Assembly (NCBI GenBank): GCA_016081115.2
Contig: JABTTQ020001496.1
Coordinates: 1-64,000, forward strand
Length of the DNA: 64,000 bases
Reading direction: 5' to 3'
DNA from: Rehmannia glutinosa
Lineage: Eukaryota > Streptophyta > Magnoliopsida > Lamiales > Orobanchaceae
Shown here: positions 43,765 to 54,430 of the stretch, piece after piece
How the letters are laid out: each line of letters starts with the position of its first letter
How positions within the stretch are numbered: the first letter of the stretch is position 1
The notes under the pieces: model-generated
Told to the model about the DNA's origin: nothing
What the model saw: only the letters and a program-made list of their open reading frames with translations
The model's database searches: none
Position numbers and translations under genes: made by a program

Positions 43765-44183
43765 GTGGGATGGAGGTCGGGGTTCAAATCCATGCTCCAT
43801 CAAATTGTTTGTGGGGTGGAGGTCAGGGGTTCATATCCCTGCTCCATCAAATTGCTCCCCGGGGCATATGCGAGCTGGTGAAGATTTGGTGGGAACTCAT
43901 ACTGAATAGCATCCGTGTGGGACTCATACTGAATAGCATCCGTGTGGGTTCGATTCGGGGAGAGATCGTTATTAGTAGATTGGGGGGTCGAACATAATTG
44001 TTTTCTTTACCAGGAGGATCGGTTGTACGTCGTCCAGACCGTCGTAACACTAGCCAAGTGCGTGCACATCCCGATTTACCTTGGCGGCAACAATGAGGAG
44101 CGGAGTTGTTGTCCTCGCCGCAAAGGCGTAGTCGACGTAGCGCAGGTTCGAGTTATAAAAAAAAATAAAATAAAAAAAAGGAA
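43765..44183 (+). repeat. Short tandem duplications with tRNA-like boxes (SINE-like?)
   Basis: A 46-base unit occurs twice (43765-43810, 43811-43856) and carries GGTTCAAATCC/GGTTCATATCC, similar to a polymerase III B box. A 27-base unit occurs twice (43895-43921, 43922-43948) and is followed by GGTTCGATTCG. The stretch ends in an A-rich tail (about 44156-44182) after GCGCAGGTTCGAGTTAT. This could be a composite of SINE-type sequence. No target duplication was found, and a frame at 43770-43997 is chance. Confidence 0.35.
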
Positions 44184-44689
44184 TTGATAAAGTTTTTTTT
44201 TTATCTAACTTGGCATGTGGAAGGTTTTTTGGTTTTGGACTTTAGAATTTAGACTTCGTGCGCCTGTCATACGGCTACCACTACGGTTGATTGTTTAATT
44301 TGTTGTTCATCAATATTAATTAACTACATTAAATAACCAACAAATAATAAAGATGGTCCAAAATAAATCATGTAATTTAAGTCTTTCTCGAGTTTTAGTT
44401 TGGAATTGTTCAAATACATAAGAAAACTTGAATTGACCAATGTATTAATGTTTTTTTTTTTTGGATTTGAAAAAGATAGATTATTGCTAAACGCTTGTCA
44501 ATTTAAGGGGCTTAATATACGTATAAGCATTACACGATATTTGTGTGCCTCAATATTATAGGAGTGTTTGCAAACTCTAAAAAATGTGATTTCTAGCTTC
44601 TATGTAAGGAGTATCTGCAAACTTTAAAAAAAAAAAAATTTCAGCTTTTAGCTGGAAAAAAATTAAGTTGAATTCTCGACAGTAATATT
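44184..44689. other. Intergenic DNA
   Basis: Nothing recognised. Confidence 0.5.
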
Positions 44690-44698
44690 GGTAGTAAT

Positions 44699-44939
44699 CA
44701 GTATTGTAAAAATCGGCCTAGGCGGCCGCCTAGGCGCCGACTAGGCGCTAAGCGCCCTTAGGCCGATCCGATTTTGTCCAAATCACCCGAAAAAATCGTT
44801 TTGGCCAAAAATCGGGCTAGGCGGGAAAAATCGGCCAAAAATAAAAAAAATAAAAAAATAAAAAAATAGTGTTGTTCCTAGGCGGCCGCCTAGGCGCTGA
44901 TCAGCCGCCCGACTAGCGCCTAGCGATTTCTGCAACCAT
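44699..44939. mobile_element. Mutator-like small element, GCCTAGGCG type
   Basis: A perfect 9-base duplication GGTAGTAAT flanks it (44690-44698, 44940-44948). The ends CAGTATTGTAAAAATCGG and CGATTTCTGCAACCAT are imperfect inverses. The interior is GC-rich and palindrome-rich (GGCCTAGGCGGCCGCCTAGGCG is near both ends, written here only in part by its repeats GCCTAGGCG), with AAATCGG/CCGATTT words in the centre. It shares CCGACTAGCGCCTAGCGAT with the nested element at 17834-18028. Confidence 0.8.
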
Positions 44940-44948
44940 GGTAGTAAT

Positions 44949-45458
44949 TGAGGCTACCTAGGTTATTTAGAGATGAGATCTTGGCAATAATTAGGATCTA
45001 GAAACAAAATTTTGATAATTAATTGCACTTCATTCTTTCTTTTAAATTATATATTAAAATGTTTAAATTGTGAAGTTAATTTATTTTATTTTTTGGATAA
45101 GGAAAATTGTGAAGTTAAATGGGAAACCAGTACTTAAGAAAGTTTGAATTAATTAGATTTTTCATGTGAACAGTAATAGTAAAATTAGGTTTTCCAAACT
45201 AACAAAATGTGAAAAAAACAATAAAACGAATTAGCAAATAATATATAAGCTATAAACCAGCTTAAAATCCTCCTAACTGCTTAAAATCCTCCTAACTAAA
45301 TCCGAATTTAGATATATTACCGTACCCAAAAATGGTACTCCAACAGTCCAATTCCACTTTTATTGCGCCACTCACTTTAAAAAAACAAAACATCACCAGC
45401 TATACTGCCACTATCGTAATTATCACCGAAAACAAGGGCATTAAGTTAATACCAACGT
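44949..45458. other. Upstream region of SAUR gene
   Basis: AT-rich. The word CTTAAAATCCTCCTAACT occurs twice in tandem near 45259-45296. No auxin-response TGTCTC box was noticed close to the gene. A frame open from 45332 into the SAUR is upstream read-through. Confidence 0.45.
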
Positions 45459-45466
45459 TATATATA
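45459..45466 (+). promoter_or_regulatory. TATA box of SAUR gene
   Basis: TATATATA about 110 bases before the chosen ATG, which gives an estimated leader of roughly 75-80 bases. The following CAACTCTCTCCC is typical of a plant transcribed leader. Confidence 0.6.
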
Positions 45467-45571
45467 CCCAACTCTCTCCCATCATTAAACCCCTCACTTT
45501 CCCGATTCAATCCATACAATTCAAACACAAATTTCCTTTCAAAAACAAATCATCGTACCCCCCAAAAAAAC

Positions 45572-46018
45572 ATGTCGGGCTGCAGCAAAATTCGCCACAT
45601 TGTAAAACTGCGCCAGATGCTCCGGCGGTGGCGCAGGAAGGCATCAACGGCGGCGCGTCTCACTTCCTCCGACGTGCCGGCCGGCCACGTGGCGGTGACA
45701 GTTGGCTCCAGCTGTAAAAGGTTCGTGGTCCGAACCGCTTACCTAAACCACCCGGTTTTCAAGAAGCTACTGATACAAGCCGAGGAAGAGTACGGGTTCA
45801 CAAACTCCGGCCCGTTAGCCATTCCTTGCGACGAGTCTCTTTTCGAGGAAATTCTTCGGTACTTGGCCCGCAAGGAGTCCAATATGAACAACTCGGCCCG
45901 TTTCATGAGCTTCGAGGATTTCCAGAGATACTGCCACGTGGGCTTTCAGAGCAACCTTAAATTTTGGGCTGAATCCAGACCGCTTTTGGATGGGGTTTGT
46001 GATAAGCCCATTTGGTGA
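45572..46018 (+). CDS. SAUR: SAUR family auxin-responsive protein
   Basis: A single-exon gene of 148 residues, no intron, as is normal for SAUR genes. The N-terminus MSGCSKIRHIVKLRQMLRRW is basic. The core (about residues 34-120) has DVPAGHVAVTVG, RFVVRTAYLNHPVFKKLL, QAEEEYGF and GPLAIPCDESLFEEILRYL, the auxin_inducible domain. The C-terminus ends SRPLLDGVCDKPIW, as in the clade that includes Arabidopsis SAUR52/53-type proteins. SAURs promote cell expansion by inhibiting PP2C.D phosphatases and so activating plasma-membrane proton pumps. I chose ATG 45572 over the upstream-open frame because family similarity starts there and the TATA box lies well placed. No stop or shift was seen. It is the only convincing host gene here. 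Confidence 0.95.
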   Translation: MSGCSKIRHIVKLRQMLRRWRRKASTAARLTSSDVPAGHVAVTVGSSCKRFVVRTAYLNHPVFKKLLIQAEEEYGFTNSGPLAIPCDESLFEEILRYLARKESNMNNSARFMSFEDFQRYCHVGFQSNLKFWAESRPLLDGVCDKPIW

Positions 46019-46184
46019 ATGAAAATATATGCCAAAAATTATTGAAAAAAAGAAAGAAGGTATACATCATATTCGGACCCGGGTCAACGATATTGGTTGA
46101 GTTTCCAGGGGTGGTTTTTTACTTTTTAGTAGGAATTACATTTTATTTTTTCTTTTGTTTATTTTGTGATTCTTTTACGTAAAT
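46019..46184. other. SAUR 3' flank
   Basis: Contains T-rich sequence and AT-rich stretches suitable for 3' end formation; no canonical AATAAA stands out. Confidence 0.3.
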
Positions 46185-46330
46185 TATTTCAAACGGGGCG
46201 GTGGTTACTGAGACCCGCTCCGGAGAATATAATGGAGATGGCAAGAAGGTGGGCGGGTCACCACCGGGTCGTCCCGGGTTCGAATCGGAGCGGAGTTAGC
46301 AACTGATGGAAAGAAAGAAAGAAAGTGATA
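46185..46330 (+). repeat. tRNA-related SINE-like remnant with (GAAA)n tail
   Basis: GTCGTCCCGGGTTCGAATCG (about 46269-46288) matches a polymerase III B box (GGTTCGAATC). It is followed by a GATGG(AAAG)n simple tail at 46306-46326. An A box is not clear and no target duplication was found, so this is tentative. Confidence 0.35.
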
Positions 46331-47957
46331 TATTATTAATGACGGGTTTGTAAATGAAATGGCAATTCTTTGTCTATTCATTTTGACTGAAAGTTGTAAA
46401 GAATCTTAATTCAATGCAAACACTATACACATTGTTAATTTATATTATAATTTTATTTTCTTTAGTACAAAGTTATGAAAGTTAATGGTCCGGTTTATAA
46501 ATGTTCAACCAGCCCAACTACAATCAATTTCCAATTTGTATGATAATTATTTTTCATAAATTTCCGTTTTTGAAAAGCTTATGGAGTTTAATAGTATAGT
46601 TTACAGCGATTAGTGTTTGGTATAACGTGGTAGCCGTTGTGGGAGTTGTAAGGGCAACAAACCCATGTGAAAGTAAGGTCAGCCCACTAAAATATTCGTT
46701 TTTTTATTTAATTTAATAGCAAGCATAAATCATTCCTATCATTGCTGTCAAAAAAAAAAAATTCATTCCTATCATTTAATAAAAAACTTATCGGACATAC
46801 AAACTACAATACGTGTGGCCCACATTTTTCCTATAGACATAATAATCTGCTAAGTTTGAGGAAATAAGCCATAAAAGGCTCTCAAGTGCTGCTGTTTTAC
46901 AAGCATATTTTAGCAGCTCAATTTTGTTTCACATGATTTTTGCATAGTGCAAGACATTTTCCATTTAGGTTTATTCCGAAATATAACTTCTTTTCAATTT
47001 ATCCAAGTAAGCCCCAAAATGTAAAATAAACTTAGTTGCATCAATTTATCATGATTTAATCTGTGAAATCAGATCAAGAAATGTTGAATTGCTATTTCAA
47101 AGACTTTTTGAAAGTTTTATAAAAAAAAAAAAAGATTTTTTTATAAAATAAAAAATAGAGTAAAAACTTAGAATTGTTTTTAAAAAACTATAAATTATTT
47201 TTCAAAAATCTAAAAATTATGCCAAATATGTAAAAAAAATCTGAAAATCAAAGTAAAAAAATCTGATTTTTTTTTGCAAATACTTCACCTTTTTTTTTTT
47301 ATTTTATATTTTAGAAAAAGTAATATTTTTTAATTTTTTTAGTTTTTAAAATAAATTATCAAATTTTAGAAATTTAATTTTTAGATTTTATTACTACTTT
47401 TAGTTTTTAAAATAAATTATCAAATTTTAGAAATTTAATTTTTAGATTTTAAAATGGTTTTTTCGAATTTTTAGGATGCCATTAAGATTTAAATATTATT
47501 TTTAAATGAAAAGTAAAAATTTTGAAAAGCAGAAGCTAAAAGTTGACTAAAATTTTTTTTTGCCTTTTCCATTTAGGTTTAAAAATAAAAGTTGCATCAA
47601 TTTACTGCTTTTCAAGAAAAAACAGTTTCAATATGAGCTATTGGACTGCTTTTAAAAACAGAAAGACAAAACCACCCTTATTATTATTATTAGTATGCCA
47701 ATGTTATATTTTTCAAATTTGAGGATAATAATGTAAAACGCAAACTTATTGGTATTTACAATATTGACAAAAGCAGTTTTCCAAAATCAGTAGCATCTCA
47801 TCCCCCAATTTTAGATTTTGATTGAATGAACTAGAAGCAAAAGCTGAAGCTAATATTTACAAACAAAGTGAATTTTTTTCGACCATAATAACTTTTTGTA
47901 GTGTTTACAATTTACAAACACTCCCTAAAAATAGTAGCAAAAGTGTATATCTCAAAG
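46331..47957. other. Intergenic DNA with local duplication
   Basis: AT-rich with no recognised gene. A 61-base period repeat occurs at 47340-47390 and 47401-47450 (AGTTTTTAAAATAAATTATC and the bases after it). A frame at 47822-48142 spans the LINE boundary and is chance. Confidence 0.55.
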
Positions 47958-48440
47958 AAGAAGTTGGCTACATGTTTGGCCAGGTCTTCCCTAGTGAAGT
48001 GGTTTGGTTTCTCTCTGTAGAATATTGGTCCTCCTTGGGAGGCGAAATCAACCCTAGAGAATGTTCACACCTCATATCAGCCGCCTCCTCCAATCTCTGC
48101 AACTTATTCATCCAGTTTCACATTAACTGTAGTCATTCCTAGTACAAGACCATGTGGACTATTAATGGATCTTTGTACTTTCTGCTATCTGCTTTTATAC
48201 CCCTGTTGAAAATGTGTCTACCTATATTTCCAAACGTATCCCGTGTCAAACATTCCCTGCTCTTCCTGTCCTAATCTGAATCTGCTTTATTTTTTGTTCT
48301 CCGTTTTTGTTACTTTCCCTCTGTTCTGTCCTTTACACTTATTAACTTTGACTTTGTTTGTGCTCTTTTTGTTTTCTTTGTTTCTTTACAGGTTTCAACA
48401 ACTCTTGTCCGTCTTCTGACAGTAGCTGGAAATAGGGATC

Positions 48441-49891
48441 ATGACATCAGATCTGGAAGATTCACTTAAAAGATTTTCCCTGTCGGAGGCTGAAAAACAA
48501 TAAATTGAATTAGGGGATGAAGACATACAGTTTAGCTTGGAGGAATGCAACAGAAGTCTGTTTGGTAGGGTATTTGGCAGTAAAAAAGCGAATTTCAGTG
48601 GCCTGTAAAATACCCTGAAGACAATATGGCCAGTGAATAATCCGTTTTCTGTCAAGGAAGTAGGAGATAACTTCTTCCAATTCGTATTCACTTCGCGAAC
48701 AGATCTGCAGAAGTTTAGTACAGGCAAAACATGGAGCTTTGATGGCCAATATATTGTTCTAAAGGAGTGGTCAGAAAATTTGGTAATTAACAAAGACGAG
48801 TTTTCTGAGATTGAAATCTGGGTCCAACTCTGGAATATCCCTACCCACTAGCTAAGCTCTGAAGTAGGCCTTAAGGTGGGTAGAGTTTTTCCTAGAGTGC
48901 TGGATGTATACATCCCGGAAACTGGCTCGGCGAGAGGACGATGCATCAAAGTTCAGGTTGTGTTGGATCTGAACAAACCGCTTATGAGAGGCACATGTCT
49001 TAAGCTGGGCGACACAGTGGTTTGTGTTGAGTTCAAATATGAGAACTTACAAACCTACTGCTTCTACTGTGGCGGTATTGGACACACGGAGAAATTTTGT
49101 GAGAAACGGAAAACTGATGTGATTAACTCCCAGCTTCTTGAAGGCCAATTTGGGGACTGGTTAAAAGCTGAGATTGGATATGTTCCTGGTAAAAAAAATG
49201 AACCACAAATCCCTACCCATCCTCCTAACAGCAAGTCCCCTGCCTCCCCCAATAAACACAACCATCTATCTCGGATCCCATTTATCCCAGCTGATAATAA
49301 GAACTCAGGCCAGTCAACCCCAAAAACTCCCCCCTCCCAGACCCCCATAGATACCAATCCTACAATTGATGAAAATTTACCCCCAACCAATAACTCCACA
49401 AACCAGAGCCCCCTCCCTACACCAGTGTATCACAAAGTTCGAGCCCCTCTGCCTTTTCCAAACCCAACGATAAGACTATTGTGGTTAACCATCCTCAAAC
49501 TACGGTAGGCAACATATTCTCTATCCACGATGTTCTCATGGAACCGATACAAGACCAAATCCAAACAAGAGCCCTCAGAACCCCCTTCAGGTACATATCT
49601 AACAATAGCGTGGAAGCTCCGGTTAACCAGCCCAAGAAAATCGCAAGAAAAGAAAAAACTGGAAAGCAACCAAGCCGTGCCAAATTAGATACATGCTCTA
49701 ACCAGGACATAACCATGACCACTCAGTCAACTGTGGGGAGGAAACGTGGTTTCTATTTAGTTGATGAACCAGAATCTGATTTCGAGTATAGGGAAAATGA
49801 AATGAATCCCGGAAAAAGATCCAAGGCGAGCTCAGAAACAACACTACAGGTGGAGGAGGCCAGCCTCAATTGGCCCCCAATTCAAATATGA
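48441..49891 (+). pseudogene. LINE copy 2 ORF1 (DUF4283-like, CCHC knuckle)
   Basis: From ATG 48441 (MTSDLEDSLKRFSLSEAE) a single frame is readable to 49508, with in-frame TAA at 48501, TAA at 48606 and TAG at 48849. It holds the plant LINE ORF1 domain (FFQFVFTSRTDLQKF, TGKTWSFDGQYIVL, EIWVQLWNIPTH) and a complete knuckle CFYCGGIGHTEKFC (near 49062-49103). A proline/threonine-rich linker follows. A frameshift near 49460 moves the reading to the frame that ends TGA 49889-49891, with a basic, lysine-rich tail. ORF1 should bind LINE RNA. The 49508 stop is the result of the shift and not the natural end. Confidence 0.85.
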
Positions 49892-52800
49892 AAGCTTGTG
49901 TGTGGAATTGTAGAGGTTTGGGAGGACCCTCTACAGTTTCCCAGCTCAAGGAAGCTTGGAGATTCCACCTCCCCGACATACTTTGTGTATGTGAAACAAA
50001 AAAAAAGATGGCTTTTGTTAAAACTGTTTGTAGAAACCTTAAAGTTGGTAGTAATTGGCATTGTGTAGATCCTTCTGGTCTTAGTGGCGGTATGTTAGTG
50101 TGTTGGAAAGAATCGATCAAGGTGTTGCAAGTAATCTCTAACTCTTTTTGTGTGGAAGTGGAATGTGAATATAGTATCGGGTTGGGTTCCCTTTGGGTTG
50201 TCTTTGTGTATGCTAGCCCAGATGATCAAACCAGGCTAGGGCAATGGGATTTCCTCGTTTCAGCAAAACAAAAATGGGGTGATAATTGGATTTTGGGGGG
50301 TGATTTTAATGATATTAGATGCCATGAAGAGAAAAGAGGGGGTAATAAACGAGCGGATTCGAGCTTTATAAATTTTAACAACTTCATCTCAAATATGGCG
50401 ATGGTTGAAATCCCTCTTGTCAGTGGTGAATTTACTTGGACTAACAACAGACAGAAAGAAAACTTTGTGGAGGAAAAGCTTGACATGTTCTTTGGTTCAT
50501 CCCAATGGCAACTATCTTATCCGACGGCTAAAGTTTTCCACAATAACTTAACATCGTCTGACCACTGTCTGTTAACTCTGGTGGCGGCTCCTACAACCCC
50601 AAAATTGAAGAGAAGATTTGCGTTTGATTCAAGATGGTTGGAAAAGAAAGATTTTAGGGCTCAAGTTGAAAGAGCGTGGAATCTGCCAGTGGGTGCCACG
50701 TTGATGTTCCAAGTACACTCTAGAATCCGAAATTGTAGAATTGAACTTCTGAAATGGAACAGGGGTGGTCACGGTAACTCTGCTACTAGAATTAAAGAGG
50801 TGAAAGATCAACTGGACTGTTTAAGCAAACAAGGGGGCTACAGATCATGGGACATATGGAATTTGCTTAAAACCCAGCTGAATGTTCTTTATAAGAATGA
50901 AGAAATATTTTGGAAGAATAAGTCTAGACTCAGATGGCTCAAGGAAGGAGACCGAAATACTAAATTCTTTCATGCCGCTACAGTTCAACGTCGAAAGATG
51001 AATTGTATTGATAGGTTGGTGGATGATGACAACTCAATTTCTGATACCCCTGAAAAAATCAAAAAATTTGTCACTAACTTCTATGCTAAGCTGTATGCCT
51101 CAGAAGGCTCAAGTGATGATATTCAGCTGTTGTCGTGTATCCCTACTTCCATCTCGCAGAACATGAACGTTGAGTTGCTGAAACCAGTGGAGGACGAGGA
51201 AATTAAAAGGGCTTTATTCGACATGCATCCAAATAAGGCCCCAGGTATTGATGGTTTCCCCCCCTCTTTCTTTCAACATTGTTGGTCATCTGTCAATATG
51301 AGTATTTGTGTTGCCATTAAAGATTTCTTCAGGTCTGGTAAATTGCTTAGGAGTATTAATCATTCTGTCATCACCCTTATCCCTAAAAAATTGAATCCTT
51401 CCTCTATTGCCCACTACAGGCCCATTAGTTTATGCACTGTCTTGTACAAAATTATCTCTAAAATCCTGGCAAATAGACTGAAAAATTGCATTGATCATTG
51501 TATCTGTGAAAACCAATCGGCATTTATCTCTGAGAGACAGATTCTGGACAATGTTGTCATTGCACATGAGGTAATCCACTTCCTCAATAGACATAGATCA
51601 GGAGGCAAATATTTCATGGCGGTCAAGCTGGATATGGCCAAAGCTTATGACAGGGTGGAGTGGAAGGGTTTAAGAGCAGTCATGCATAAAATGGGTTTTG
51701 ATAAAAAAATTTTGGATTGGATTTTTGCTTGTATTACTTCATCTTCTTTCTCTTTTAACCTTAATGGGTCAGTTCGGGGTTACGTTGTACCTACTAGAGG
51801 GCTTAGACAAGGAGACCCTCTGTCTCCATATTTATTTATCATTCTCACTAAAGCTTTCTCTGGATTAATCCAATTGGCTACCACCCGTAAGGAATTCACC
51901 GGGCTGAAAATTTGCAAAAGAAGCCCATCGATTACTCATCTTTTATTTGCCGATGATTCTCTCATTTTTTGTGAAGCTAATGTGTCACAGGGGCGCAAAC
52001 TTTTGGCTATATTAGAGCAATATAAAGTGTTTTCCGGGCAGCTTGTGAACTGGTCTAAATCATCTGCATTCTTCAGTAAGAACACACCACGGCATCCAGA
52101 TTCATCAATCGAGTCGATACCTTGGTCTACCTATGGCTATTGGCAGATCTAAAAAAGAAGTTTTCAACTATGTGGTGGAGGTAGCTAGAGCTAGAACTCA
52201 AAGTTGGAAGAATAATTTCCTCTCGTCAGCTGGGAAAGAAGTTCTAATTAAAGCGGTCATGGAATCCCTTCCTGTGTACGTGATGTCATGCTTCAAATTA
52301 CCTAAAAGCACTTGTATGGAATTGAATAGACTTATGGCAAATTTCTGGTGGGGAAAACAAGAATGATCAGCAAAGGGCATACATTGGAAAGCATGGGAGT
52401 CATTATCTTTGCCTAAGGAACATGGAGGGCTTAATTTTCACGACCTAGGGCTGTTTAATGAAGCTCTAATGGCGAAACAGATGTGGAGGATCCTTTCTAA
52501 TCCCAACCTTTTAGTTAGTAAGGTTCTTCGAAGTCGGTACTTTCCATTAGGAAATCTCCTGGGGACTGAAGTGGGGAGCAGCGCATCGTGGCTCTGGAAA
52601 TGTTGGATGAGTGTCAGACATGTATTGACTAGGGGCTTGAGATTTAAGGTAGGTGATGGAAAATCTATACAAATATGGAGCCATCCATGGATACCAGAGG
52701 CCCCGTCCTTTAAACCGACAACCATGTGCGAAGAGAGGCCTTGTACGCAACGGGTCCAGGATCTGATTGCTACCGATGGATCTGGTTGGAATGAGGATAT

Positions 52801-53470
52801 TCTGAGGGAAACGTTTAATGCTCAGGACATTGAATGGATTCAAAGAATTCCAATACCAAATCCCACGACTCGAGATAGGTTGGTTTGGCATCTTAACAAA
52901 AACGAGTGTTTTAGTGTGAAGTCGGCATATAGTTCTCTTATTCAGGACAAGACTACCAAGTGTATGAAAGCTGAATGCAGTAACCCCACATTTCAATGGC
53001 AAGTGACATGGAAGAAGAGCTGGAAAAGTACTATTAAAGGTAAAATCAAAATCTTTATGTGGCGTTGTCTCCATAATATTCTCCCTACAGCTGATAACCT
53101 TATGAAGAGGGGAATGATGATTGATCCCATTTGTAAAGTGTGTGGTGAGGCAAATGAAACTTTGGAGCACATACTATTCCATTGTTCTAAAGCTCAGCTT
53201 GTTTGGAAGCTTTCACCTGTTCAGTGGGAGGGCCTAAAGGAGGAATCTGCTAAATTTGGAAATTGGTGGTCTGTCATTTGTAAAATCCAATGGGATTCAG
53301 TGATGGAAAAAAGAGCTCAATTATCTTGTTACATTCTCTGGTGGCTCTGGAAAACTCGCAATCTTTGGATTTTTCAAAAAATACGTATGCCGGAACATAT
53401 GATTGTGGATGCGGCCCAGCAAGAGTGGATCGAATTTTCTGATATTAAGCAACCTACCCTTGGTTGCTGA
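49888..53470 (+). pseudogene. LINE copy 2 ORF2 (endonuclease, RT, zinc-finger RVT)
   Basis: The ATG at 49888 begins MKACVWNCRGLGG and shares ATGA with the ORF1 stop. The apurinic-type endonuclease has WNCRG, CETKK, GGDFND and SSDHCLL. RT has KAPGIDGFPPSFFQ, HYRPISLCTVLYKI, VKLDMAKAYDRVEW, RQGDPLSPYLFI and the catalytic FADD at 51946-51957. A frameshift near 52115 ends the first frame at 52152; the true frame continues 52133-52366 (AIGRSKKEVFNYV) to a TGA at 52364 and then from 52409 to 53470. The last part has FSVKSAYSSL and the zinc-finger motif CKVCGEANETLEHILFHC. The ORF2 protein nicks DNA and copies the RNA in place. Only two lesions were found. Confidence 0.9.
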
Positions 53471-53931
53471 ATAAGAGAAATTTTGGTGAAGTAGTGCTTA
53501 TGTGGGTAGGCTGACCTGGTGGTCATCAGTGCTATTTGGCTCTACCATGGAGGACTATATTCATGGTTCCACAACGAAAACTCTAGGATGAAGATGTTTC
53601 CTTGTCAGTGGAGTTTTGGGGTGATCCATGTTGCTGCTGTGGAATTGAACTTCTTGTGGTTTGTAGTAGTGATTGATTTTTCTTAGCTTTTATCTTTTCT
53701 TTAGTTTTGTTGTTTAGTTGTTGTCCCCAGGGAGTGGAATTATATGCCACAGCTCTCTTTCCTGGTTTCTAGGCCAAATGGATAATTTGGTCCTCTTTGA
53801 ATCTGCTTTGGTCAATCTTGTGTTGTAGCCAAATGGATTGGAGATCCTTTGATCAACGGTTGTAATTTTTATGAGTTAATAAAATTCCTATCGTTTCAGA
53901 AAAAAAAAAAAAAAAAAAAAAGAAGTTGGCT

Positions 53932-54425
53932 TTGTCTTCCTCTTGAGGTTGGCATAAGGAGCAGAGATAGGGGAATAGAGGCATCTTTTGAATATGCCCA
54001 ATTTTATTTGTCTGCCGGTTTAAAGAAAGGTGTAGGGTTCAATCTATCTTTAGTCTTTTCCCATTAGTCAATGTATATGAAAACAGTGTAAGTAGATTTA
54101 TTCAAATTAATATAACAAAATCCCATTGTAATTTATCACAAGCTTTTTCCATGTCCAGTTCTCAAGCCATGTTATCTTTTTATTCGTGGGCCATATAATG
54201 TTGATCAGTAACATGACATTTAGGGATAAAAGTATTTTGGAGTGGCCCAATTAGATTATAAACAAAATAGGTTCGATCCGATTTGCTAAAATGTTGGGAA
54301 TAATCAATATATTATAGATCACATTAAATAAAATAAAAGACCTATAGAGTAGAGATGTCAATAAAGACCGGCGGTCCAACCTTCTCCGTACCCTAAAAAG
54401 CCCTAGTCCTTAAAGGCTAGGGGTT
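53932..54425. other. Intergenic DNA
   Basis: Nothing recognised beyond the LINE target duplication at its left edge. Confidence 0.5.
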
Positions 54426-54430
54426 ATAAA

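Larger units (their letters stand above)
47970..53919 (+). mobile_element. Full-length L1-type LINE (copy 2), relatively young
   Basis: A 5' leader (470 bases), ORF1, ORF2, a 3' UTR of about 430 bases and a pure poly(A) tail (about 53900-53919). The target duplication AAGAAGTTGGCT lies on both sides (47958-47969, 53920-53931). An intact tail and matching flanks point to a recent insertion. ORF1 has three stops and one frameshift; ORF2 has one frameshift and one stop. It is a different family from copy 1 and has no RNase H-like tail. Confidence 0.93.

Noticed and set aside
45332..45571. N-terminal extension of the SAUR frame (80 codons)
   Set aside because: The TATA box and leader lie within it, and SAUR family similarity starts at the ATG at 45572.
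46269..46288. Possible tRNA gene from the GGTTCGAATC box
   Set aside because: No cloverleaf, acceptor stem or A box could be built around it; better read as a SINE-like remnant.
52547..53170. 207-codon minus-strand frame
   Set aside because: Antisense shadow of LINE ORF2; no recognised domain.
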